From positions 3,221,001-3,285,000 of the forward strand of contig NZ_PKFQ01000001.1 in NCBI RefSeq assembly GCF_002939475.1: a stretch of DNA of 64,000 nucleotides. The letters are read 5' to 3'. Each line of letters opens with the position of its first letter. Within the stretch, counting starts at the first letter, position 1. The position numbers and the translations under genes were made by a program. Positions 26,018 to 33,458 of this stretch are shown one piece after another. This stretch comes from Streptomyces cinnamoneus. GTDB taxonomy: Bacteria; Actinomycetota; Actinomycetes; Streptomycetales; Streptomycetaceae. A model generated the notes under the pieces. It was given only the letters and a program-made list of their open reading frames with translations, was not told the DNA's origin and did no database searches.

Positions 26018-27781
26018 CTATACGGCCTGTACGTACGCCTCCGCCTCCTCCGGCTTCCGGCTCGCCATCTTGACCGTCACCCGCTTCTCGACCTGGCAGA
26101 CACGGTTCACCCCACCTCGGCCGGCGGCCTTGGCGATGCGCACCTCGTCCACGAACAGGCTGACCAGCATCCGCTTTTCAGCGACGGTGGCACCGGCCCA
26201 CCACGACCCCCTGCCCAACGGGTCTCCCCCGGGGTCCTCGGTGTACGTCCACTGCTCGACGGGAAGTGCCGCCTCCTCGGGACCGCCCACGTCCTGGATC
26301 CGGCTTTCGATCGCCGCCAGCCGCTGTTCCCGCGCCTCCTTCTCGTGCCGGAAGCGCGCCCGACCGATCCGGCCTTCGTAGATGCCCGAGTCAAGGTCGT
26401 CGTACAGCTCGTTGATCGACTTGATGACCGCCGCCCGCTCCCCCACGAGCGAAGCGCGCTCGCTCCTCTTCACCGGGGTCTCGCTCGCCTGCGCGAATCG
26501 CCGCCTCGCCTCGGCAAGCACGTCCAGCGTCTGCGGATCACCCTCCGCGGTCATGAGGAGAGCCATGATGCAGCGAGCGACGTAATCGTTCACCTCGTCC
26601 TGATTGATCGTGTTACCCCCCTCGTGCTTGCCGGGTTCGGCTACGCCGGGTGCACGACTGCACTTGTAGATGCGGGGCGAGCCGGTCATGGGGCGGTCGC
26701 ACTCACATCTGAGCCTGTCCATGGCCGTCAGGACGTACCGGGCCCTCGTACTTCCCGTACCGCGTAGACGCCCCTCCAGCCACTCCTGGAGCTCGAACCA
26801 GCGGGGTGGAGGAATGAGTGCCTCACCGATCGTGACCGGCTCTCCCGTTTCCTCATCTCGGAGGATCTTGTACCCCTCCAGAGTGCCGGTCGGCGCCCCG
26901 TCCTTGTCCTTTCGGTAAACCGCCTCGGCCGCGAACCCCGCCAGCCGGGGATCGGTAAGAATCCGCTTCACCGTGGGTGTCCGCCACGGACCGCCTTTTT
27001 GACTCGGCACCGAGTTGGTGTTCAGCCACGTCGTGACTCCGCCGATCGAGGCAGGGTGGGCGTTCTTCTCCCCCTCCCAGCGCTTGCCCTTGTACGCGAG
27101 GACGCGGTCGACCATGCGAAGGACCACACTGCCTTGATCGGTCCCGTCAGCGTTCCTCGGCACCGGACGCAGGAGACGGATCGTGAGGGTCACGGCCTTG
27201 CCGTCCACCTCGCGCGTCACCTGCTCGGAGTAGCTCTCCATGCCGTAGGGCGGGATGCCCCCGAGCCACCCGCCGAACTGTTTGGCCGTACGCTTCGCGC
27301 CCTTGATCATGTCGCTCTTGTTCTTGCCGTCTTGGTGCTCCGCGTCCAGCCGCGTGATCAACATGATGAGTTCCATCGTGTCGCCGGGCGAGAAGGAGCC
27401 TTCGCACACCGAGGTGATCGTCACGCCGAGGCTGAATAACTCAAGCACGACCGGAATTGCGTCTTTGGGCTCACGACGGGAAAACCGCGTGACGTCGAAG
27501 ACTATGATCTCGTGGACCTTGCCCGCACGGCAGGCGTTCAGCAGTCGCTCGAAGGCTTTGCGATTCGCATTCGGGCCATAACCGGAGACTCCGACGTCCC
27601 GGTAATGCCGAAGAAACCTACAGCCCCGGTCCCGTGCCTTCTTCTCGTTGGCCTCGTCCTGCGCAGCCGGACTGGCTTCTGACTTGTCCGCCTTCTTCTT
27701 TGACTGGCGGGTATACCCTGCTGCTACCCGGAGCACGGCAGCAACGTGCTCCGGGTGCCCAGCTCCTGAGATGTGGGTCAC
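26018..27781 (-). CDS. Large serine recombinase (phage/ICE-type integrase)
   Basis: The product is 587 residues. The resolvase catalytic domain spans about residues 18-170, with the nucleophile Ser27 in GYTRQSKKK and the arginine set around FDVTRFSRRE. The recombinase domain follows, including GGIPPYGM and TVKRILTDPRLAGF. A Cys-containing zinc ribbon (RLRCECDRPMTG to YKCSRAPG) and a coiled coil around residues 430-490 complete the large serine integrase layout. The C-terminal part resembles phiBT1 integrase as I recall it. The GTG at 27781 is a weak start. No other phage or conjugation gene is nearby, so this is a remnant or a mini-element. Confidence 0.93.
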   Translation of the reverse strand: MTHISGAGHPEHVAAVLRVAAGYTRQSKKKADKSEASPAAQDEANEKKARDRGCRFLRHYRDVGVSGYGPNANRKAFERLLNACRAGKVHEIIVFDVTRFSRREPKDAIPVVLELFSLGVTITSVCEGSFSPGDTMELIMLITRLDAEHQDGKNKSDMIKGAKRTAKQFGGWLGGIPPYGMESYSEQVTREVDGKAVTLTIRLLRPVPRNADGTDQGSVVLRMVDRVLAYKGKRWEGEKNAHPASIGGVTTWLNTNSVPSQKGGPWRTPTVKRILTDPRLAGFAAEAVYRKDKDGAPTGTLEGYKILRDEETGEPVTIGEALIPPPRWFELQEWLEGRLRGTGSTRARYVLTAMDRLRCECDRPMTGSPRIYKCSRAPGVAEPGKHEGGNTINQDEVNDYVARCIMALLMTAEGDPQTLDVLAEARRRFAQASETPVKRSERASLVGERAAVIKSINELYDDLDSGIYEGRIGRARFRHEKEAREQRLAAIESRIQDVGGPEEAALPVEQWTYTEDPGGDPLGRGSWWAGATVAEKRMLVSLFVDEVRIAKAAGRGGVNRVCQVEKRVTVKMASRKPEEAEAYVQAV

Positions 27782-28107
27782 AGCCGGAGCCTAGCGAACT
27801 ACCCTAGTCACATGAAGCAGGGCACTGTATGGATAGCTCACGCTGGCCATACATCTCAGAGCGCCGGACGGAGTCGCGTCCGGGCGTTTCACGCGCCGCC
27901 CACGGGGGAGGTCTCTGAGACGATGATCGGGTTGCGCGGCGGGGGCTCTGCTGCCTAAAAATGCGGTCAGGTGGAGATATGCATCGCGGTGGCGGACTGG
28001 GCGAGGGCACCGATGACCTGGGCCCCGAGCGAGCGCCCCATGCCCAGCGTGGGCGGCACCGGCGCGAGGAACAACGCGAACAGAGCAGTGTGAGCAGGAG
28101 TGGCCGG
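27782..28107. other. Spacer upstream of the recombinase and the conserved hypothetical gene
   Basis: This 326-base stretch holds the recombinase start region, a TGTATGG/CCATACA dyad and, at 27967-28100, a minus-strand frame with normal codon use that looks like the end of a gene. No complete gene is supported. Confidence 0.45.
27826..27853. repeat. Inverted repeat 45 bases upstream of the serine recombinase, possible attachment or operator site
   Basis: TGTATGG (27826-27832) and CCATACA (27847-27853) are perfect 7-bp inverted arms around a 14-base centre. Attachment sites of large serine integrases are about 50-bp imperfect dyads and usually lie beside the integrase gene. A second copy was not found by eye on the other side of the gene, so attachment function is only a possibility. 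Confidence 0.35.
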
Positions 28108-28545
28108 GTGGGGGTGACCTACAAGTACTTCGGGGCACCGAACGGTGCGACCGCTGCCCGCGTGCCCATCTCCATGCGCCCTGAGGAGCTCGGCGGTGAC
28201 GAGCTGGGCATGGGCGGGATGTTCACCCGGATCAAGCCGGAGACCGTGGCCGCCATGGTCCTCACCGGCATCGAGGGCATACCCCTGCACAAGGTCCCCC
28301 CGCTTGAGCTCGTCGTTCTCCACCCCGACTACGCGGTCGTCAAGCTGCCCATGACCGTCGTCGACCCGCTGCGCGGCATCGGCGAGGAATCGGTGGGCGC
28401 GGCGGCGTTCATCTGGTCCACGGTCCCCGACCGGGGCGGCCCCCGCGACGCCTTCACGGTCTACCAACTACTGCACGAGTGGCAGGACTTCTCCCACCGC
28501 CTGCACGAGGCCGGCCACGAACCGTACTGCCTGGTCTGGCCGTAG
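28108..28545 (+). CDS. Conserved hypothetical protein, 145 residues
   Basis: A GTG at 28108 has AGGAG at 28096-28100, seven bases upstream, which fixes the start. The protein begins [20 protein letters not shown] and has mixed alpha/beta character with no signal peptide or membrane helix. Its C-terminus, [20 protein letters not shown], has several His residues and one Cys but no known metal motif. I do not recognise a named domain. It is the first gene after the recombinase region and leads a run of plus-strand genes. Codon use is typical, so it is very likely real. Confidence 0.75.
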   Translation: MGVTYKYFGAPNGATAARVPISMRPEELGGDELGMGGMFTRIKPETVAAMVLTGIEGIPLHKVPPLELVVLHPDYAVVKLPMTVVDPLRGIGEESVGAAAFIWSTVPDRGGPRDAFTVYQLLHEWQDFSHRLHEAGHEPYCLVWP

Positions 28546-28585
28546 AAATCCCCTTTCACCCCGCCCCGGCCGTACCCTGCGCCTC

Positions 28586-28921
28586 ATGCTGATCGTCCGT
28601 TCCACCGCGCTGTTCGTCCTCGCCGCCCTCCTGGAGATCGGTGGGGCCTGGCTCGTCTGGCAGGGCGTGCGGGAGCACCGGGGCTGGGCGTGGGTCGGCG
28701 CCGGCGTCATCGCCCTCGGCGCGTACGGCTTCGTCGCCACCCTCCAGCCGGACGCGCATTTCGGCCGGATTCTCGCCGCGTACGGCGGTGTCTTCGTCGC
28801 CGGCTCGCTCGCCTGGGGCGTGGTCGCCGACGGCTACCGGCCCGACCGCTACGACGTGGCGGGCGCGCTGGTCTGCCTGGCCGGCGTGGCAGTGATCATG
28901 TACGCGCCGCGCGGCCGCTGA
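28586..28921 (+). CDS. YnfA family (UPF0060) small membrane protein
   Basis: The product is 111 residues with four membrane helices, as in the YnfA family of small-multidrug-resistance-like proteins. The start [20 protein letters not shown] and [20 protein letters not shown] near the end are characteristic. Some members have been linked to export of toxic cations, but the role in actinomycetes is not established. It lies 40 bases after the conserved hypothetical gene and 59 bases before the SDR gene. Confidence 0.92.
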   Translation: MLIVRSTALFVLAALLEIGGAWLVWQGVREHRGWAWVGAGVIALGAYGFVATLQPDAHFGRILAAYGGVFVAGSLAWGVVADGYRPDRYDVAGALVCLAGVAVIMYAPRGR

Positions 28922-28980
28922 CCGCCCGCACCGCCCCGCCTATGCTGCGCGTAGATCCCGCGCGCAACAGGAGGCCCACC

Positions 28981-29733
28981 ATGAGCACCCGCACCGCAGT
29001 CATCACCGGCGCGAGCAGCGGCATCGGCGCCGCCACCGCCCGGCAACTGGCCGCCGCCGGCTACCGCGTCGTGCTCACCGCCCGCCGCGCGGACCGTATC
29101 CAGGCCCTGGCCGACGAACTCACCGCGGCCGGCCACCAGGCCGTCCCCCACGCCCTCGACGTCACCGACCGCGCCGCCGTCGACGCCTTCGCCGCCACCC
29201 AGGACCGCGTGGACGTCCTGGTCAACAACGCCGGCGGCGCCCTCGGCACCGACCCCGTCGCCACCGCCGACCCCGCCGACTGGCGCGCCATGTACGAGGT
29301 CAACGTCCTCGGCGTGCTCAACCTGACCCAGGCCCTGCTCCCCCGCCTCACCGAGGCCGAGGGCACCGTGGTCGTCCTCTCCTCCACCGCGGCCCTGGCC
29401 ACCTACGAGGGCGGCGGCGGCTACGTCGCCGCCAAGCACGCCGCCCACGTCATCGCCGAGACCCTGCGCCTGGAGCTGTGCGGCCGGCCCGTACGCGTCA
29501 TCGAGATCGCCCCCGGCATGGTCAAGACCGACGAGTTCGCCCTCACCCGCTTCCGCGGCGACCAGGACAAGGCCGCCGCCGTCTACGCGGGCGTCGCCGA
29601 ACCCCTCACGGCCGACGACATCGCCGACACCGTCACCTGGGCCGTCACCCGCCCGCCCCACGTGAACGTCGACCTGCTCGTCGTCCGCCCCCGCGCCCAG
29701 GCCTCCAACTACAAGGTCCACCGCGAGGCCTGA
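28981..29733 (+). CDS. Short-chain dehydrogenase/reductase (SDR)
   Basis: The product is 250 residues, a classical SDR using NAD(P)H. The cofactor loop TGASSGIGAATARQL is near residue 9, NNAGGAL follows near residue 81, and the catalytic Ser (VVLSSTAALA) and YVAAKHA tyrosine-lysine pair are present. It resembles the YdfG group that acts on 3-hydroxy acids and serine analogues. The ATG at 28981 is preceded by AGGAGG with good spacing. The substrate cannot be read from the sequence. Confidence 0.93.
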   Translation: MSTRTAVITGASSGIGAATARQLAAAGYRVVLTARRADRIQALADELTAAGHQAVPHALDVTDRAAVDAFAATQDRVDVLVNNAGGALGTDPVATADPADWRAMYEVNVLGVLNLTQALLPRLTEAEGTVVVLSSTAALATYEGGGGYVAAKHAAHVIAETLRLELCGRPVRVIEIAPGMVKTDEFALTRFRGDQDKAAAVYAGVAEPLTADDIADTVTWAVTRPPHVNVDLLVVRPRAQASNYKVHREA

Positions 29734-29862
29734 GCCGGACCGGTTCCAAGGCCGGGACCCCGGCCGCGGCCCCCGGGACGGATGCGCGAACGATCATGGC
29801 GCGCTAGTTTCGTACACCAGGCCGCTCCGGATCGGGCGGCTCCTACGAAACAGGGGGATCCC

Positions 29863-30243
29863 ATGCGCGTCATCGCCTTCGACCACCTCGTCCTCAACGT
29901 CTCCGACGTCGAGCGCTCCCTCGCCTTCTACACCGGCCCGCTCGGCCTGGAGCCCGTCCGCGTCGACGAGTGGCGCGCCGGCAAGGTCTCCTTCCCGTCA
30001 GTGCGCGTCTCCCCCACGACGATCATCGACCTGGTCGAGGGCGAGCGCGGCGAGTCCAACGTCGACCACATCTGCCTCGTCGTCGAGCCCCTGGACTGGC
30101 AGTCCGTGATCGACGCCGGCACCTTCACCGTCGTCGACGGCCCGGGCAAGCGTTTCGGCGCCCGCGGCGACGCCCAGTCCGTCTACGTCGTCGACCCGGA
30201 CGGCAACACGATCGAGCTGCGCTGGTACCCGCAGGACGTGTAG
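29863..30243 (+). CDS. VOC family (glyoxalase/dioxygenase-like) protein
   Basis: The product is 126 residues with the paired beta-alpha-beta-beta-beta units of the VOC superfamily. FDHLVLNVSDVERSLAFYTG opens the first unit, with a metal-ligand His. NVDHICLVVEP opens the second, and VVDPDGNTIELRWYP ends it with the usual Glu ligand. A divalent-metal lyase, isomerase or resistance role is possible. The ATG at 29863 follows AGGGGGATCCC. It lies 130 bases after the SDR gene on the same strand and ends 26 bases before the convergent rtcB stop. Confidence 0.92.
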   Translation: MRVIAFDHLVLNVSDVERSLAFYTGPLGLEPVRVDEWRAGKVSFPSVRVSPTTIIDLVEGERGESNVDHICLVVEPLDWQSVIDAGTFTVVDGPGKRFGARGDAQSVYVVDPDGNTIELRWYPQDV

Positions 30244-30269
30244 CCGTCCCAGCCCGGGGGCCGTCTCGC

Positions 30270-31463
30270 TCAGCCCTTCACGCAGACGACCTGCTTGAGG
30301 TGCGCCACGACCTCGACGAGGTCCCGCTGCTGCTCCATGACCTGCTCGATGGGCTTGTACGCAGCCGGGATCTCGTCGACCACGCCGCGGTCCTTGCGGC
30401 ACTCGACGCCGCGCGTCTGCTCCGCGAGGTCCTGCTCGGAGAAGCGCTTCTTCGCCTGGTTGCGGCTCATCCGGCGGCCCGCGCCGTGGGAGGCGGAGTT
30501 GAACGACGCCTCGTTGCCGAGGCCGCGCACGATGTACGAGCCCGTGCCCATCGAGCCGGGGATGATCCCGTACTCACCGCTGCCCGCGCGGATCGCGCCC
30601 TTGCGGGTGACCAGCAGGTCGACGCCCTCGTAGGTCTCCTCGGCCACGTAGTTGTGGTGGCAGGAGATCTCGGGCTCGAACATGGGCTTGGCCTTCTTGA
30701 ACTCCTTGCGGAGGACGTCCTTGAAGAGCGCCATCATGATCTCGCGGTTGTGCCGTGCGTACTCCTGCGCCCAGAACAGGTCGTGCCGGTAGGCGGCCAT
30801 CTGGGGCGTGTCGGCTATGAAGACGGCCAGGTCGCGGTCGACCAGGTTCTGGTTGTGGGAGAGCTTCCGGGCCTCGCCGATGTGGTACTCGGCCAGTTCC
30901 TTGCCGATGTTGCGGGAGCCGGAGTGGAGCATGAGCCACACCGCCCCTTGGTCGTCGATGCAGACTTCGCAGAAGTGATTTCCGCCGCCAAGGGACCCCA
31001 TCTGCTTCAGCGCCCGCCCCTGACGGAACTTGACCGCTTCCGCGACCCCGTCGAACCGCGCCCAGAAGTCGTCCCACCCCGCCGTCGGCAGTCCGTGCAG
31101 CCGGCGCGGGTCCACCGGGTCGTCGTGCATGGCGAAGCCGACCGGGATGGCCTCCTCGATCTTCGACCGCAGTCGCGACAGGTCACCCGGCAGGTCGTTC
31201 GCCGTCAGCGACGTCTTCACCGCCGACATGCCGCAGCCGATGTCGACGCCCACCGCCGCCGGGCACACCGCGCCCCGCATGGCGATCACCGAGCCGACCG
31301 TGGCGCCCTTGCCGAAGTGGACGTCCGGCATCACGGCCAGGCCCTGGATCCACGGCAGGGTGGACACGTTCCGCAGCTGCTGCATCGCTACGGGCTCCAC
31401 GGTCGCCGGGTCCGCCCACATGCGGATCGGTACCCGGGCGCCAGGCACCTCGGCGTAGCTCAT
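30270..31463 (-). CDS. rtcB: RtcB family RNA ligase
   Basis: The product is 397 residues. RtcB joins RNA ends carrying a 2',3'-cyclic phosphate (or 3'-phosphate) to a 5'-OH, using GTP and manganese. Metal ligands are visible in GVDIGCGM (Asp74, Cys77), GGGNHFCE, HSGSRNIG and ISCHHNYV. The guanylylated His region is SHGAGRRMSRNQAKKRF. The ATG at 31463 follows a purine-rich GGGGGAATGAGGAAG. No rtcA or rtcR gene is next to it. RNA repair or tRNA maturation under stress is the likely role. Confidence 0.95.
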   Translation of the reverse strand: MSYAEVPGARVPIRMWADPATVEPVAMQQLRNVSTLPWIQGLAVMPDVHFGKGATVGSVIAMRGAVCPAAVGVDIGCGMSAVKTSLTANDLPGDLSRLRSKIEEAIPVGFAMHDDPVDPRRLHGLPTAGWDDFWARFDGVAEAVKFRQGRALKQMGSLGGGNHFCEVCIDDQGAVWLMLHSGSRNIGKELAEYHIGEARKLSHNQNLVDRDLAVFIADTPQMAAYRHDLFWAQEYARHNREIMMALFKDVLRKEFKKAKPMFEPEISCHHNYVAEETYEGVDLLVTRKGAIRAGSGEYGIIPGSMGTGSYIVRGLGNEASFNSASHGAGRRMSRNQAKKRFSEQDLAEQTRGVECRKDRGVVDEIPAAYKPIEQVMEQQRDLVEVVAHLKQVVCVKG

Positions 31464-31625
31464 ATCTTCCTCATTCCCCCGAAAAGCGTGAATAACGCAA
31501 AAGCCGGACCTATCCGCTCATCCACGACAGGGGGACGGCAGACGCGGCAGCGCGTGCGGTACACATTGTGTCCAGCCGCCGCCCAGCGGCAGCAACCAGT
31601 TTTCGGGCGAAGGGAGCCACGGACA

Positions 31626-32504
31626 GTGCAGCGAAGGGCGTACGCACCGGTAGCCGCACTCGCCGCGGCGGTGCTCTCGGCGGGGCTCGCCGGGTGCAGC
31701 GGGGGCGCCGGGGCCAGTGGCGGGGGCGTCGACGCGAAGGCGGGGCAGGCGGGGTCCGCGGCCCCCGCGGGGCCGCCGGGGAAGTACCGCAACCTTCCCG
31801 AGCCCTGTGGCTACGTCGGCAGGGACACCCTGCGCCGGATGCTGCCCGGGGTGAACGAGGCCGAGAAGGACGAGGCCGAGAAGCTCCTGCGCGGCCAGGC
31901 GGCGATCACCTACGACACCGACCGCCGCGTCGGCTGCCGCTGGAAGCTGGAGACCCCCGACGGCACCCGCCATCTGTCCGTGGACTTCGAGCGCGTCGTG
32001 TCGTACCAGGCGGGCGTGAGCGACGAGGACCGCGCGCAGCAGTTGTACGACCGGCTGGCGACCGCCGCGCACATCCCGGCGGCCGCGGCCTCCCCGTCGG
32101 CGAAGCCCTCGGCGAATCCCTCCGCGCAGCCCTCCGGCACGCCCTCGGGCGGCCCCTCCGCCCCCGCCTCGCCGGGTGCCGGCGGGAATCCGGGGCCGGG
32201 GCCGCAGCTGGCGGACGCCTCGATGGCCCCCTCGGCGCCGGCGTCGGCGTCCTCGGACCCCAAGCTCGCGCCGCGTTCCCTGGACGATCTCGGGGACGAC
32301 GCGTACGTGGACGACCGGCTGGTGGGCTCGGCGTCGAGCGTGCACCGGGATGTGACGGTCGTCTTCCGGTCGGCCAACGTGCTGGTCACGATCGCGTACG
32401 ACCAGTGGACGACGGACAAGCAACACGTTCCCGCCAGCCAGGATCTCCAGGGCAAGGCGCAGAGTCTGGCTCGTGAACTGGATGCGGGGCACTTCGGCAA
32501 TTAG
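31626..32504 (+). CDS. DUF3558-like lipoprotein with Pro/Ser/Ala-rich linker
   Basis: The product is 292 residues. The GTG at 31626 begins QRRAYAPVAALAAAVLSAGL and the lipobox is LAGC, so the protein is lipid-anchored outside the membrane. A first folded part contains LPEPCGYVGRDTLRRMLPGV and GCRWKLETPDGTRHL, which resemble the DUF3558 fold with its paired Cys residues. A linker of about 60 residues is made of imperfect PSA-x-PSA-x repeats. A second part, DDLGDDAYVDDRLVG and VTVVFRSANVLVTIAYDQW, completes the DUF3558 signature. Function is unknown; the next gene is a related lipoprotein. Confidence 0.88.
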   Translation: MQRRAYAPVAALAAAVLSAGLAGCSGGAGASGGGVDAKAGQAGSAAPAGPPGKYRNLPEPCGYVGRDTLRRMLPGVNEAEKDEAEKLLRGQAAITYDTDRRVGCRWKLETPDGTRHLSVDFERVVSYQAGVSDEDRAQQLYDRLATAAHIPAAAASPSAKPSANPSAQPSGTPSGGPSAPASPGAGGNPGPGPQLADASMAPSAPASASSDPKLAPRSLDDLGDDAYVDDRLVGSASSVHRDVTVVFRSANVLVTIAYDQWTTDKQHVPASQDLQGKAQSLARELDAGHFGN

Positions 32505-32644
32505 CCCGGCGAGTACCGCAGCATTTCGGCCGTCGCCAACTGGTCGCCGCGTACCGTGCCCGTAGGCAGGGGCGCCCGTGCGTTTCGAGGGCCGGCCCCG
32601 GCGACATCCCCCATCGCACCCCTAATCGAATGAGCGAAGGATCC

Positions 32645-33364
32645 ATGCACCGACGAACAGCCCCGCGACTCGCCCGAATCCTCGCCTGCGCCGCAGTACC
32701 GGTGATGCTCGTCGCCACCGGCTGCTCGTCCGACGACTCGGGTGGGAAGAAGAAGGAGTCGGCGAAGCCCACGCAGTCCGCGAAGCCGACGTCCACCGCT
32801 TCGGTGAAGCCGGCGGCGTACGGCAAGCTGCCGGAGGTGTGCAAGACGCTTTCGGAGAAGACCGTCGACAAGCTGGTGCCGAAGGCGGAGAAGAAGGAGG
32901 GCAAGGCCCTTCCGTCGACCGACACGAACGACTCGGCGAGCTGTTTCTGGAGCGGTCTGAACGACGAGGACGTCAAGGACCTGCAGTTCCGTTCGCTGAC
33001 GGTGTCGCTGAAGCGTTTCCCTTCGGACCCGACGCTGGGTTCGGGCGAGAAGCGCGCGCAGGACTTCGCGGCGCAGCAGACGACGAAGGCGGCGACGCAG
33101 GACGGTGCCAAGGACGCCAAGACGGAGAAGGCGGGCGACGTCGGTGACGACGCGAGCGTGGTGAGCACGCAGACGAAGAAGGACGACAACGACTTCACGA
33201 ACGAGACGGTCGTCGCCCGTTCGCAGAACGTCGTGGTCAGCGTGAAGTACAGCGGTGCGGGCTACGAGGGCGCGAAGTCGCCGAACGCGGACGACATGAA
33301 GAAGGACGCCCAGGAGGCGGCCAAGGAGGTCGTGGCGGCGGTCGCGAACGCGAACAAGCAGTAG
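32645..33364 (+). CDS. DUF3558-like lipoprotein, shorter tandem relative
   Basis: The product is 239 residues. The ATG at 32645 begins HRRTAPRLARILACAAVPVM and the lipobox is VATGC. A short Lys/Ser/Thr-rich linker follows, then LPEVCKTLSEKTVDKLVP and SASCFWSGLNDED, matching the two Cys-containing strands of its upstream neighbour, and NETVVARSQNVVVSVKYSG. Order and motifs match the preceding gene, so the two probably arose by duplication. An in-frame ATG at 32630 is a weaker start. It ends at a long bidirectional terminator. Function is unknown. Confidence 0.88.
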   Translation: MHRRTAPRLARILACAAVPVMLVATGCSSDDSGGKKKESAKPTQSAKPTSTASVKPAAYGKLPEVCKTLSEKTVDKLVPKAEKKEGKALPSTDTNDSASCFWSGLNDEDVKDLQFRSLTVSLKRFPSDPTLGSGEKRAQDFAAQQTTKAATQDGAKDAKTEKAGDVGDDASVVSTQTKKDDNDFTNETVVARSQNVVVSVKYSGAGYEGAKSPNADDMKKDAQEAAKEVVAAVANANKQ

Positions 33365-33388
33365 GTCCTGCGAGCGGGGCCTGGCGAA

Positions 33389-33432
33389 AAGGGCCGCCCG
33401 CCCGGTGATCACTCACCGGGCGGGCGGCCCTT
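33389..33432. terminator. Long bidirectional intrinsic terminator
   Basis: A perfect 20-bp stem (33389-33408 with 33413-33432) closes a 4-base loop TCAC, flanked by A-rich sequence on the left and TTT on the right. It lies between the convergent lipoprotein gene and lysS. Confidence 0.88.
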
Positions 33433-33458
33433 TCGTGTGCCGCGGGTGCGGTCGCCGG

